This document shows positions 46,295-57,704 of a stretch of DNA of 64,000 nucleotides, one piece after another (the stretch's first letter is position 1; the number at the start of each line of letters is the position of its first letter). The notes under the pieces were generated by a model. The model saw nothing but the letters and a program-made list of their open reading frames with translations, was not told the origin of the DNA and ran no database searches. Made by a program: the position numbers and the translations under genes. The stretch covers positions 1 through 64,000 of the forward strand of contig JADLZK010013191.1 of NCBI GenBank assembly GCA_015847255.1, in the 5' to 3' direction. This DNA is from Hyparrhenia diplandra (taxonomy: Eukaryota > Streptophyta > Magnoliopsida > Poales > Poaceae).

Positions 46295-46587
46295 ATAATT
46301 AACAGCAGCTGGACCTGAAAGAGAAATCGTCAATTTTTCAGTTCAGCACGCCGGACTAGAAAGCACACCACAATGGTCCTTGTCCAATTGAACGCCCTTT
46401 GCCAGCAGAGTCAAACAAGACTGCAAGTCGTCTTGCACTGATTCCCTGTACAAAGCTGCCTGTCTATATATGTGCTGTTGCTCCATCTCCGATCACACAA
46501 GCACTTCATCACTCTGGAAAGCAACCAGCTAAATTTTACAACTATATTCTATTTCTTGCGGCTACTAAGAGCTCCATTTTGCAAAGC
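46295..46587 (+). promoter_or_regulatory. Promoter of DUF538 copy 3
   Basis: TATATAT at 46465-46471, about 120 bp before the ATG. Closely matches the promoter of copy 2 (for example AACGCCCTTTGCCAGCA). Confidence 0.65.
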
Positions 46588-47018
46588 ATGGCGTCTCAGG
46601 CCATCGAAAGCCACCGCGCCAGTGCAGCGGTCGTCACTGGAGATGCCCCATGCAGGAAGAAGTCTGTTGAGCTGCTGGAGGAGTTGGGCCTCCCAAGGGC
46701 CTTCTTCCTATGGAGGACATCCAGGAGTTCGGGTACAACCAGGACACGGGGTTCATGTGGCTGGTGCAGGGGAAGAAGAAGGTGGAGCACACCTTCAAGA
46801 AGATCAAGCAGACGGTGTCCTACGCCTCTGAGGTGACTGCGTTCGCGGAGAAAGGCAAGCTGAAGAAGATCACAGGTGTCAAGACCAAGGAGCTGATGCT
46901 CTGGCTCAGCGTGGTCGAGGTCTGTGTCCCAGAGGCCTCACCGGAGAAGGTCACCTTCAAGACTGGCACCGGCCTCTCTGACAGCTTTGATGCTGCTGCC
47001 TTTGCCCTTGGGGAATGA
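46588..47018 (+). pseudogene. DUF538 family, copy 3, one frameshift
   Basis: ATG at 46588 (MASQAIESHRASAAVVTGDA). The frame is open to LLEELGLP, where the C run near 46692 is one base shorter than in copy 2, so the reading shifts. Downstream, MEDIQEFGYNQDTGFMWLV continues in the family frame to the stop at 47018 (DAAAFALGE). Correcting that base would give about 143 residues. It is very similar to copy 2, suggesting a recent duplication or gene conversion. Confidence 0.88.
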
Positions 47019-47829
47019 AAGTTCACCAGATGAGCTTGAGACAGAACATGATCGGCTCCAAAAAACATGCTCCATGAGCTTATTATACGTTTTTCAAAAC
47101 TAAAACTCTGTATAATTGCTTGATTTCTCTGTATTTCATTTCTTTTTCCTTTCCAGAATGATGTTCTTGTTAAAATATAAACAGAAAGGATTGTTTTTAC
47201 TGTGCTCAGTCAATTGATTTGCCTGGCAATTTGAAGTTTTAGCTTGGCGAAAGTATACACTACTGTTAGATTTTTTTTTTTTTCTAAGCAAAATCGTTGC
47301 CTTTTTTTATGTATCCATTGTTGACTAGTCTTCAAGATGAGCGTGCAGGCCCATTTCTGTTTACTCAGTCCATCTTTAATTCTAGATATAGAGCTCCAAA
47401 CATGGTCCAACTTTTTTGGTAACAAATCTTCAGAGCAAGTCATCAAGCCCCGATCAAGACCCAACCAAGCATACCTTAGATGCTGCTGTGTCTTTGTGCT
47501 AGGAGAGTAATTAGAAGTCAATGGAATGGTTGGGTAGGTAGAAAAGATGTCAAGTGCATAATCTAGCTTTTCCATTGTAAAGTTGTATACATCTATCATG
47601 TATCTTGTGACGAGTCTGTACTTTGGAGTATGTTTCGTCCTTTTGGCAACTGCAAATATTCTCTATAGTTTCTCAAAGGACAAATACTTTCTTTGTGAAT
47701 CAATACTTTAAGTATTTCTTTTATTTGATTTAATATGATGTCCACACATTTGCTACATTTGAAAACAGAAATATACATAACCTCAACTCTCTAGTTGCAC
47801 ACACAGATAATAGTACGGACGTTACATAT
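47019..47829. other. Intergenic DNA between DUF538 copy 3 and the reductase
   Basis: Low-complexity T run near 47270. A 129-codon - strand open frame (47210-47599) shows no domain I can name. The 3' untranslated region of the reductase probably lies at the right edge. Confidence 0.4.
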
Positions 47830-49247
47830 CTAGTTGCCTTTCCAAGACGACGGTGGAGGCGTCTCTGAGTCTCTCCAGGTGTTGAGGAAGGTGCTGTGGT
47901 AGCGGTCGCCTTGGACGACATCCATGGCGGCATAGGACTCGAGCTCGGCCATCTCCTCTGCGTGAGCTTCACCGACAGCGCTCCCAGATTCTGGTTGAAG
48001 TTGGCGATTTTCGTTGTTCCAGGTATGGGGCAGACGTCTCTTCCCTGGTGGTGAACCCAAGCCAGCGCGAGCTGCGATGGTGTGCATCCTTTCCTTGCAG
48101 CCATGTGGCTCACACGCTCGAATATTACCGCATTCTTCTCCATGTTCTCTGGCTGAAATCTTGGAAGATTCTGAAAGAAGATCATATTGAATGGTGCCAT
48201 TACATTCAGTACAGGATAAAGCACAATACATGGTGTATTGGAGTTGGATGGATTATGAACAGGAGTATAGTAGGATAGGTCACCGTACCTTGCGGAAATC
48301 GTCATCAGGCATCTCATGGACAAGTTTGGCTCCGCTGGAGAAGAAACCTCTGCCCAATGGACTGTATGCAACAATTCCAATTCCAAGATCTCTGAAAATT
48401 GTCAGAAGAGAAAAACAGCATCATTATGTATGTACATTGGCTTCTGATCCATCCCCAACAATCAGCGTTTTCCGTGCCTTGGCACCAAAAAAACAATGGG
48501 GAGATTCGAGATATATAATTATATTTTGTACCTACCTGCAGGTTGGAATTATATCTTGTTCAGCATCTCTAGTCCAAAGAGACCACTCTAGCTGGACCGC
48601 GGTGATCGGATGAACTGCGTGCGCTCTTCTAATGGTTGATGCCGACGCTTCTGATAGCCCAATGTATTTGATCTTGCCTTCTTGAACCAACTTCTTGAGC
48701 TCGCCAATCTGCATATATCAAAATTCAGTACGTACTTGTTGTTTAGCTACCAATTTGCATATATATCAAAGTACAGCTCGCAATGCAATTCGAGCAGTGC
48801 ATGCAACGCAACTAATTTACAACTCACCGTGATCTCGATTCGGTGCTGGTAATAGAGGTCGATGCAGTCAATGCCGAGCCGCCTTAGGCTGGCCTCGCAC
48901 GCCGCCCGCACATATGCCGGGTCGCCGCGGACCACCCTCACGTCCGGCATGATGCCAAACTTGGTGGCCACCTGCACCTTCTCCCGTACGCCATGCAACG
49001 CCTTGCCGATGAGGACCTCGTTGGTGTGCGGGCCATAGGCGTCGGAGGTGTCGAGGAAGGTGACTCCAGCCGCGATGGCGTGGCGGAGGAGCGACACCAT
49101 GTCGGCCTCGGGCTTGCGCTCGCCATAAGCCATGGACATGCCCATGCAGCCCAGTCCCTGTGCCGAGACCTCCAGCCCCTGCGAGCCCAGCTTCATCGTG
49201 TGTGACCGCGGCGGCAGAACACACGCCGGTTCAGCTGCTGCGGCCAT
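47830..49247 (-). CDS. Aldo-keto reductase (AKR13-like), four exons, one frameshift
   Basis: Plant NADPH-dependent aldo-keto reductase of the auxin-induced/perakine-reductase type. Exons on the - strand: 49247-48828, 48708-48536, 48391-48289, 48170-47830, all with GT/AG borders. The start at MAAAAEPACVLPPRSH is chosen because MKLGSQGLEVSAQGLGCMG follows at the usual distance; longer in-frame DNA upstream does not look like the family. Catalytic residues are visible: Asp66 and Tyr71 in FLDTSDAYG, Lys96 in VATKFG, His135 in LYYQHR. Later blocks: IKYIGLSEASASTIRRAHAV, LGIGIVAYSPLGRGFFSSG, NLPRFQPENMEKN, CPIPGTTKI. In exon 4 one base is missing near 47965 (KLT then AEEMAELESYAA in the next frame). 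Otherwise about 345 residues, the normal family size, ending SSWKGN. The substrate is unknown. Probably functional if the missing base is an assembly error. Confidence 0.9.
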
Positions 49248-49464
49248 TGCTGATTTGCTGGACTGGACTCTGCGGTTGTTGTCGCGTTCCCGTGCACGGC
49301 GTACTTGTAGTAGAACCCAGGAGCTTGCGTCACGGAGTGTGCGAAAGGCCGTAGCACTGCCTCTAGCTGGTACCTCTAGGTGGATGATGACAAAGGCAGC
49401 TGCTAGCGTCATTGCTTAGGTCATGCCGCCCAACTGGATCTGCAAAAGGTCTTCACGATTATGA
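49248..49464. promoter_or_regulatory. Probable promoter and 5' UTR of the aldo-keto reductase
   Basis: Directly upstream of the reductase on the - strand. No strong TATA box was found. Confidence 0.35.
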
Positions 49465-49760
49465 AAAAGACTCTACTACACGAACGAATGACTTTTACAA
49501 ATGGTTATATTTGATTGGTACAGGTCTTATTTTCTAGTACGACTAAATAATATGACACTACTACACGAACGAATGATTTTTACAAATGGTCATATTTGAT
49601 TGGTACAGGTCTTCACGATTATGAAAAGACACTACTACACGAATGACTTTTACAAGTGGTCGTATTTTCTAGTACGACTTTACAAATGGTCTTATTTGGT
49701 TCGCAGAGGTGAGACGATTTTCAGGAGCACTAAATGATATGACTCGTAGTTTCTAGAAAT
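49465..49760. repeat. Three repeats of a CACTA-like terminus
   Basis: CTACTACACGAACGAATGA at 49471, CACTACTACACGAACGAATG at 49557 and CACTACTACACGAATGACTT at 49630, each followed by TTTACAA(A/G)TGGTC-type sequence. TTTCTAGTACGACT recurs between them. They look like tandem copies of a CACTA subterminal region rather than complete elements. Confidence 0.6.
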
Positions 49761-49970
49761 CATTTCTGTAATCCAAAAAATGAAAATCAGCAGCAAAAAG
49801 TATCAAATTCTCACGGTAGGTGTACATTTGTGGTTTGTTGTCACTAGTAGTTTTCTTATGTCCAGGGAATATAGTTAAAGTTCAGAACTGAATTTTCATC
49901 AATTTCTGTTTGATTTAATTGTTTCAGGGGTATGCATGTCTCATAATGTGGGCTCAACCGTAATTTTTAT
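49761..49970. other. Spacer before the 238-bp LTR
   Basis: AT-rich, nothing recognised. The last five bases (TTTAT, 49966-49970) would be the left target duplication of the next element. Confidence 0.35.
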
Positions 49971-50208
49971 TGTTGGGACTTGGCATTCTCCTATGGGCCA
50001 AGCCCACTAGAAGAGGCCCAAGTGCAGTTAGTGGGGTGACTTGTAAATCCAACCCCCACCGAGGGGTCGCATGTAAATCTACCTTGCTTATAAACATAGA
50101 GGGTGCCATGAGAAGGGGAGCTCTCTCCTCTTAGATATACACACTCAAAACCCTAATTACCTCACACCTCCTCTTTCTCCTCACCCGCTCGAACCCAAGG
50201 TTCCAACA
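49971..50208 (+). repeat. 238-bp LTR of a gypsy-type element
   Basis: Starts TGTTGGGACTTGGC and ends AAGGTTCCAACA, so the termini are inverted (TGTTGGGA / TTCCAACA). CTTATAAACATAG near 50088 is TATA-like. It is followed at once by a primer-binding-site-like sequence. The partner LTR was not found to the right in this window. Confidence 0.75.
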
Positions 50209-50230
50209 TTGGCGCCCTACCGTGCTTGGC
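50209..50230 (+). other. Primer-binding site
   Basis: TTGGCGCCCTACCGTGCTTG directly after the LTR has the TGGCGCC core common to plant gypsy primer-binding sites. Confidence 0.65.
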
Positions 50231-50264
50231 ACGAAAAATTTTCGAGGAGAGCTGAAAGTGAGCA

Positions 50265-50559
50265 ACCTTCGCCGGAAAACCTCCTCCATCTCCGTCGTCG
50301 GAAAACCTCCACCATCTCCGTGCCGTCGGAAGACCATCTCCACCTCTCGTCATCGGAAAACCTCCTCCATCTCTCGTCGCCGGAGGACCTCCTCCATCTC
50401 TGTCGTCGAAGACCATCTTCGTCGTCGGAAAACCTCCTCCACCTCCATCATCGAAAACCTCCTCCATCTCCATCGTCGGAGAACCTCCTCCATCTCCGTC
50501 ATCGGAAGACCTCCTCCATCTCCGTCGTCGGAAGACAATCTCCATCGTAAAAAAAAAAC
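50265..50559. repeat. 27-bp minisatellite, left part
   Basis: About ten degenerate copies of a 27-bp unit (AAAACCTCCTCC-ATCTCCGTCGTCGGA). Because 27 is a multiple of three, all frames lacking a stop in one unit stay open, giving spurious open frames of about 113-136 codons on both strands. Confidence 0.9.
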
Positions 50560-50564
50560 CTAGT

Positions 50565-50991
50565 TGTAACACCCGTGTTTTTGCATCATTTTAAAATTCA
50601 CTAAAAATTTGAACTTTTTGAATTACAACTAAAACATGATTTATTTTCCGTTAAAACCGAAACCCTGTTTTCAAAAAACACGCATGTCATCATATAGAAA
50701 ATCAGGTTTCTCTTTTGCTTGTTGCTTGCTGAGCTTTATGGTCGCAAAGGATGCAAGGTAAGTTCTAGATTTATTTATGGAAGAAATTGCATGAGTAATG
50801 AGTTACAAGTTTTCTCTGCGGGAATAACAAATATCGAGACACGTGTGCACCAAAATATATATACATAAATATTTTACTAAGCACAATAAATAAATATTCT
50901 CGACAATAAAGGTCATGAGAATATAAAAGTGCTTGTATAAATATTTATAAAGTATATAGTGCACATCAAATAATAGAGTTCGGGGAAAGGG

Positions 50992-51050
<59 letters not shown>

Positions 51051-54000
51051 GTGAGCACAATTGAATAAATGTTCTCATCAAGAGAACCTAGAATATTGTG
51101 CTTGTGAAAATAGAATAAATATAAATATATATATAGGTACACCAAGGGAGAAATAGAAAAGGGTAAAGGAGAAGAAATAAGAAAAAGGAAAGGAAATCAG
51201 AAAGGAGAACTCAGGCTCAATCTCTCCTTCTCCCTCTTGCGGCCCGGCCCGGCCGAGCCCTCCTCCTTCCCTCCTCCACGCCTTGACGCGTAGGATGGCC
51301 CAGACCCAACACGAGGGCCCATTTCGGCGCAAGCGGCCTTCCTTTCCTCTTCCCTCACCCGGCGAGCTGGCCGTGCGGATCGAACCACACGGCCAAGCCC
51401 ACCGCGAGGCCCAAAGAGCGCCTCTCCCTTCTTTCCCCGCCCGGTCGGGGCCCGCAAACCCTCTCGTCTGTCTTCTACCTCCCGACGCTGAGCGATGACA
51501 CGGCGGCGGCCGCCCTCAGACGCACGAAGACGGGCACACAATGGGCGCGCCATTGATCCCCGACACGCGGCCGCTAACTCACCTAACGCCGGAGACGCGA
51601 CATGTGGAGCCAAGTCGCTCAAAGCGGTCGGGCCACTCGCCGAAGCGCGCTGCGGCCGGCCCTCGACATGACCCCCGCCGATGAGCTGGCTCACAGGAGT
51701 TGTGCAGCGCCGGCATTCACCCACGCGAGACGACCGCGATCCGTCCACGCGCCGTTACGGGGCTCGGCCAAGAGACACAGATGGCCACTAATCGGGCGAG
51801 CCCGCCGCCATGGCGGACGAACGCCGGGCGGTGTTGGACGACGAGACCCGGATGCTCGCCGGGCCATCGGAGCGGGGAGCACGATGTATCGGGCAAGCGC
51901 CGGCACAGCGGAAGACAGCGGGAGGTCCACGAGCACACGGCCCGTGGTCATAAAAGATCTAAGGCGAGAAATCGCGTCGGGCGCGAGCACCCGCGGCGCC
52001 TATAAATAGGCCCCGTCGGTCCTCAATCCGCCACACCATCCACTCCTCGAGCCCGCCGTTGCGAACGCGAGGTGCTCGCCCTCTTCCTCCCTCTCTTCCT
52101 CCCTCCCCGCGGGCTCGATTTCCCCCAAATCGGCTCCGCCGCCGCCCCAGGTCAGAAGCTCCCGACACGATTGGCCGCCGTCGGGTTGCAATTGGCGAGC
52201 CGGCACGCCTCCCACCTCTTCCCTTTCTTTTGCCTCCCACTAGTACCGCACTATTGTGCCGTGTAGCCCGTTGTCAAGTGTCACGCCGCCGCCCGTCGCC
52301 GAGTCGCGCGCTTGGTGGGAAGAAGCCCCGCCCGTCGCCACCACCTACCCCAACCAATTCGAACACCGAGAGGAGTCCAACGGACCCTCCGCGGCGAAGA
52401 CTGAGCAAGGGCAGCGCCAATATGGCGAGATTCTGAACCTCCGCCCGCCGGGTTCGTCGGACGGGTCCAACCGGCGCCGCCGTCTGTTGTCTAACGACGT
52501 CAAGGCGCCGACCAATGAGGAGCGAACTGCGTCGTCGTTCGTTTCCCGCCCGTCCGGACCGTGAGGGTCAACCCCGTTACCACGTGGCGCCCACCGTGGC
52601 GCCCGCGGACCCACGTGGCACCCACGTGTATGGAGTCCTTTCTTTGTGTACACATAAACAATTGCTAGGCACACCCGGTTATTGTACACGAGAATGTTAT
52701 AAGTACCATTTCCGTGTCGGAAAAATTCTTTAAAATTTGTAAATTCATTATTTGATTTATAGAATTTTATCATGTAATTAGTTCCAATTTAATTACATGA
52801 TAAAAATTATATTATAATATTACCCTAATGATTTAATTGGGGATTAATATTATAAAATCGTATCTCATGCAAATTAACTCCGTTTCGCGTGAAACGACTT
52901 CCATAATTCATCAAAAATCTAGCTCTATGCATCTAACCTATTGCCACCATAATGTTCTATGTTTGCTTTGTATGCCATAGTTCGAGCTAGGTGCGTCGAT
53001 GTACCCGGTGTAGTTCAGCGACCCGATAGGAGTTTTTCCGTCCGAGGAAAGCTAGAGGCGTTCGACGCCGTGCCGATTCATAAGAACCTCCCACGCAAGT
53101 CCTTACCCCCTCTAATAATCATGACCTAATTAATCAACCTAATCTTATAAAGATGATGATCATGGTTTATCGTTACGTGTGAACATTGATGAGATAATGG
53201 TTATGTGACGCAATCGAGGTGCTTATGAGATATATGTGATGCACGTGAGGTGCTTATGAGATGATTATGATATATGAGATTATTTATGATGTGTGCATGA
53301 GATGGTGATGAGTAATGTTGAGACCATGATATGATCGAGTATGAGATTAATATAACTTGGATAATAATGTGAACCATACCACCGAGAAGGTGAGTGGTGA
53401 TAGTCTACATGGAGGTGGACCAATCACACTCGGGAATGTGTCCCGCGGAGAGATACTCACCCCTATGGACCGGTTCATAGACTATCTACATAGTGCGATA
53501 TTTAGATACGGCCACATGTTGGGATGGGGCGACTTGATCTCACACCGTTAGGTCGAGGTATATCGTATGCCTAGGTGGCCGTAGCGTGCGAGGAAGGACT
53601 ATCGGGAGCGGACATGGGGAAAGTGGCCTCATGGTCCGGTTGGCGTGGTTGCTATGTGATCGCCCACGTTAAACAATTGAGATATTGATTATGGGGAAAG
53701 TGGCCCCAAAGCTTTATACATTGTTGAATGGGGAAAGTGGCCCCAATGATTGTTGAATGGGGAAAGTGGCCCCAATCTTTGTGTGCTAGTGGGATGCTAT
53801 GTGATCTTCCTACTTCCAACCCCGAGAATCTTTCGGTAGAAGATATACTAACACCTAGGTTGGCTACCAAGCGGGTGCGGGATCTCGTTAGGCCCTGTCT
53901 AAGCCAAGTCGCGATGGTGAGGGCAGTGCCTATCATGTGGGGAAATTTGTACAACCTCTCGCGAGTTTACTAAATCTATTCGAATAGCCACGTCCTTGGA

Positions 54001-54567
54001 ATGGGCGAGATGCTAGACCAGATCATCTATGATTAGCTTACACTATATGACTAACCTGTTGTGACCATGTGATGATGATGATGACGCAGACATAACCGGG
54101 GAACTAGCGAGAGCAGTTTTAGAGACTCGCTGGGGCCCAAACCCTTAATAATTACAACCATCGCACGGTTTGGACTTGCCGAGTACGTTTGTACTCACCC
54201 TCTATTTTTACGAGATATCGGCACATGTGAAGGTAAGATCGGCGACAAGGTAGAAGACCCGTATCGTAGGAGTTCGCAAGGTGTTTGCTTAGGAGGAAGA
54301 CGTTGAAGCCCGGAATTCATCCATGCACAAGTTTGCGTGGAGCACGGGCAGTGTCATAGTTAATCCACCGCTTCTCGGTTGGCCAACTCTGTTATTGTAA
54401 CCCGGCGGTGACCCTTCGCCGCCACCGTAAGCCCCTTCTATCCTATATTTATAAAGCTCGGATTATTATTATGTGCGTATACCATTATGCGTGACTAACA
54501 AGCGTGTTTGTGGCGTGATCTGGCGCAAAACGTGTGATTAATGACCCATTGAAAGTGGGGCGTGACA
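50565..54567. mobile_element. 4.0-kb solo LTR inserted in the minisatellite
   Basis: Starts TGTAACACCCGTG and ends AGTGGGGCGTGACA. The target duplication CTAGT lies at 50560-50564 and 54568-54572. No primer-binding site, internal LTR border or coding domain was found, so a solo LTR is the best reading. The TGTAACACCC start and a GTACTCACCC phrase (54191) resemble long LTRs of Tekay/Del-type chromoviruses. TATAAATAGG at 52001 lies after a GC-rich stretch (51200-52600). It also holds a (TA)n run at about 50998-51047, GATGATG-rich DNA at 53150-53320, and several copies of GGGGAAAGTGGCCCCA (53694-53775, with one variant at 53613). Confidence 0.8.
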
Positions 54568-54572
54568 CTAGT

Positions 54573-55320
54573 CTACCTCCGTCATCGGAGAACCTCCTCC
54601 ATCTCCATCGTCGGAAAACCTCCCTCATCTCTCGTCATCGGAAGACCTCCTCCATCTCCGTCGAGGAAGACAATCTCCATCGTCGAAAAACCTCCTCCAC
54701 CTCCGTCATAGAAAAACCTCCTCCACCTCCATCTCCGTCGCCGCCGGAAGACCTCCTCCATCTCCGTCTGCCGAAAACCTCCTCCACCTCCGTTGTCGAA
54801 AAACCTCCTCCATCTCCGTCGGCGGAAGACCTCCTCCATATCCGTCGGCGGAAGACCTCCCTCCATCTCCATCGTCGGAAGAAATCTCCATCGTCGAAAA
54901 ACCTCCTCCCACCTCCTCCGTTGCCGGAAAACCTCCTCCATCTCCATCGTCGAAATCCTCCTCCATCTCTGTCGTCGAAAAACCTCCTCCATCTCCATCG
55001 TCCGGAAGACCATCTCGGAAGACCATCTACGTCCATCGCGGCGTTGGAAGACCATCTCCATCGTCGAAAAACTTCCTCCATCTCCATCGCCGGAAAAACC
55101 TCCACCATCTCCGTCGTCGGGGAGAACCTCCTCCATCTCCGTCGCCGGAAGACCTTCGTCGCGGATCTCCGTCGCCGGAAAAACTCCTCCTTTGTCGTGG
55201 ATCTCCATTGTCGGAAAACCACCTCCTTCGTCGTGGATCTCCTCCGTCGCCGAAAACCTCCCTCGGTCGACCTTCATCGCAGATCTCCGTCGTCGGAAAA
55301 ACCTCCTCCAGCCCAACATT
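54573..55320. repeat. 27-bp minisatellite, right part
   Basis: About 27 copies of the same unit as at 50265, with CCGTCGTCGGA and CCATCGTCGAA variants and unit-length changes. It supports a stop-free stretch of about 285 codons (54534-55388) that is a repeat artefact, not a gene. Confidence 0.9.
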
Positions 55321-57704
55321 CGCCGCCATCCCGACCTTCGTCACCAGCTTTCATCGGAGCTTTGTGCGGCCAGGCTCTTTGGGAGTGAAAGCTTCATCCT
55401 ATGAGAACCCCCGAGGAAAGGTAAAATCCTCAAAGCAAAGGTATCATCTCCTTGAACCTTCGTAGCTAGCGGTGTCTTTACGTTTAGGCTTCAGCTTCAC
55501 CAATCTCTATTGAATATGGAAGTGCACCTATTTGACTTGCACAGGGCATCTATTGAACTACATACGAATGAAACTAATGTAGCCTCTGGCCTCCTGTGAT
55601 AATGGACCTTCGCTTATTGGAAGCGGTTCCTTTCTTGCGAAGGATTATTTTCTCGTGCCTTGAACCTGTAACCTTCGATCGCATATTCATGACTCCTACT
55701 GAACTACCGCAACATCCAAAGCTACGATGACAGACAATTGTACTTGCTTCAGTTCAAATCATCTCTCGAAAAGCTTGAATTCAAAATTGGTTTTCTGGGC
55801 TTCCTACATCTCCGATGGCTTGCAGGAACACGACACTTGACTAAGGTAACAGTAGCATCTTAGCCTAAGGCATCTGCACCTTTTGGACCGAATAAGGCAT
55901 TTGCACTGTGCGCACATCTAACTTGTGCTTTGCAAATATCTTAGCCTCCGTTTACAAAATTATACTACTGTTTTTGCGATATATATTTAAATTCTCGTGC
56001 AAGAACCATACTAGAACAAGCATGTTTTTTCTTGCTCACTTATACGTGTCTACATAATGTCTAAGGTTTCTTTGCATGGTTCCCACAACAACTTCTAGTA
56101 AATAAGCAAATAATATATGTACGTTCCATGTCACAACATTATTTTTGTACTATGTACTAACCTTTTTGCATATGTTAAAAGTCTCCTCTTATAGGAGCCA
56201 AATTAATAACAAGTGAGCATCGCTCACCAGCTTATAGCATCTAATAATTTTTGTTCTGATGACTTATTTTGTCGCATTCTTGATTTAACCTTCACCTCTC
56301 GAGACAAATTTCAAAAATTAACCTTCGCATATTACTTGTCACCATTTGTGACCAAGAAAGGTGTTGTGGCCTTTGCCACATCAAAATCATGGCCCGAGTG
56401 GCTATACATGCCTGACATTAACCGGCAAGCTTAAAATACATTTTCAAACCTCTTATTTGTTACTAACATGCAGGTCACCACCACTGTAAGTATCTCTTAC
56501 CCTCCCAAGCTAACCCTCTAGAACATATCTTTCATCATTATATACATGTTTCACCTTTCCAAGCCAAGCTATTAGTCAGTCTCAATATGCTAGGTGTTCT
56601 CATTAAGTGTTCAGCCTTCATCACACATCTATCCAGTTCTAGAATTTGTATCAGTCAGTATTCCTATCAGTTGGTAGTTTTCATGAAATGTTCAACTTCG
56701 TTAGATACCTCAGCGATCCTAAATTACCTCGTCATTACCGGGCTTCATCATCTGTCGGCGGAATCCATCAATATTGGTTTTCAGCAGCCTTCGCCAGCTA
56801 TTGGGCTTCATCATCTGTCGGTGGAATTCATCGGTATTGGTTTTCAGCAGCCCTCGCCAGTTATTGGGCTTCATCATCTGTCGGCCGGAATTCATCTATT
56901 ATTGGTTTTCAGCATCCTCCGTCGATTCTTGGACTTCCTCATCTGTTAGTGGATTTCATTTTTATATATCGGTGGTTTTCAGCAACCTTCATTAGTCATC
57001 AGCCTGCGTCACCCAGCAGCCTCCGTTTATCAATAGCCTTTATCAATTGGCAACCTTCATCATTCAGCAGCCTTTAGTTAGCGACCTCTATCAAAATCAA
57101 CTTCCGACAAACACTCAACTTTCTAACACCAAAATTTGCACCTCTTTTTTGCAGGTTGCATCGCTTGATTTTTCTTATAGCACGAATCAACACAATGGTT
57201 TTTGCACTAACCATCGCAGGAAACCAATATTTTGATTTTCAATACTACAAACCATACACATAACCATGCAGGTTCTTGATTGGCAGCCCTCGCTAGCCAC
57301 CCAAAATTACAACTCTAACCAAATTTTATTTGAACTAACCTTCGCAGGGAGCTGATCCTTCTTTATATTAAATGTTTCAAGTCATATGTATAACCATGCA
57401 GGTTCTTGAATGGCAGCCTTCACCAGCTACCCAAATTACAACTCTCTTTTTGAGAACAATATTTCTCGATATATAGAGCTTACCTTTTGTTCAGCCATAA
57501 CCATTGCTTTTGCGGGGTTTATGAAATATTTAACCCTTTTAATATTTCTCATGCAAATGCACTCATTTACACAATCACTTACATGCATTGATTGCAAAAG
57601 TACATTTCAATGCATGGCCTAGGCCACCTGGAAGAAGTGCCAAAAATTAACGGACACAAGGACTCTATGCATCAAAATCCCGGAAGAAGTCGAACCTATG
57701 TGGG
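55321..57704. other. Repeat-rich interior of the interrupted element, no genes
   Basis: Probably more of the element that starts at 49971. A 63-bp unit (GGGCTTCATCATCTGTCGG start at 56740, 56803 and 56866, plus a diverged copy near 56930) is in tandem. A second unit of 130 bp starts ACCATGCAGGTTCTTGA at 57263 and 57393. GCAACCTTC- and CAGCCTTC-type phrases recur from 56980 to 57430. No gag or pol motif was seen. Confidence 0.5.

Noticed and set aside
54534..55388. Long open frame of about 284 codons, rich in Ser, Leu and Arg
   Set aside because: It is produced by the 27-bp minisatellite, which stays open in several frames on both strands; it starts inside the solo LTR and shows no domain.
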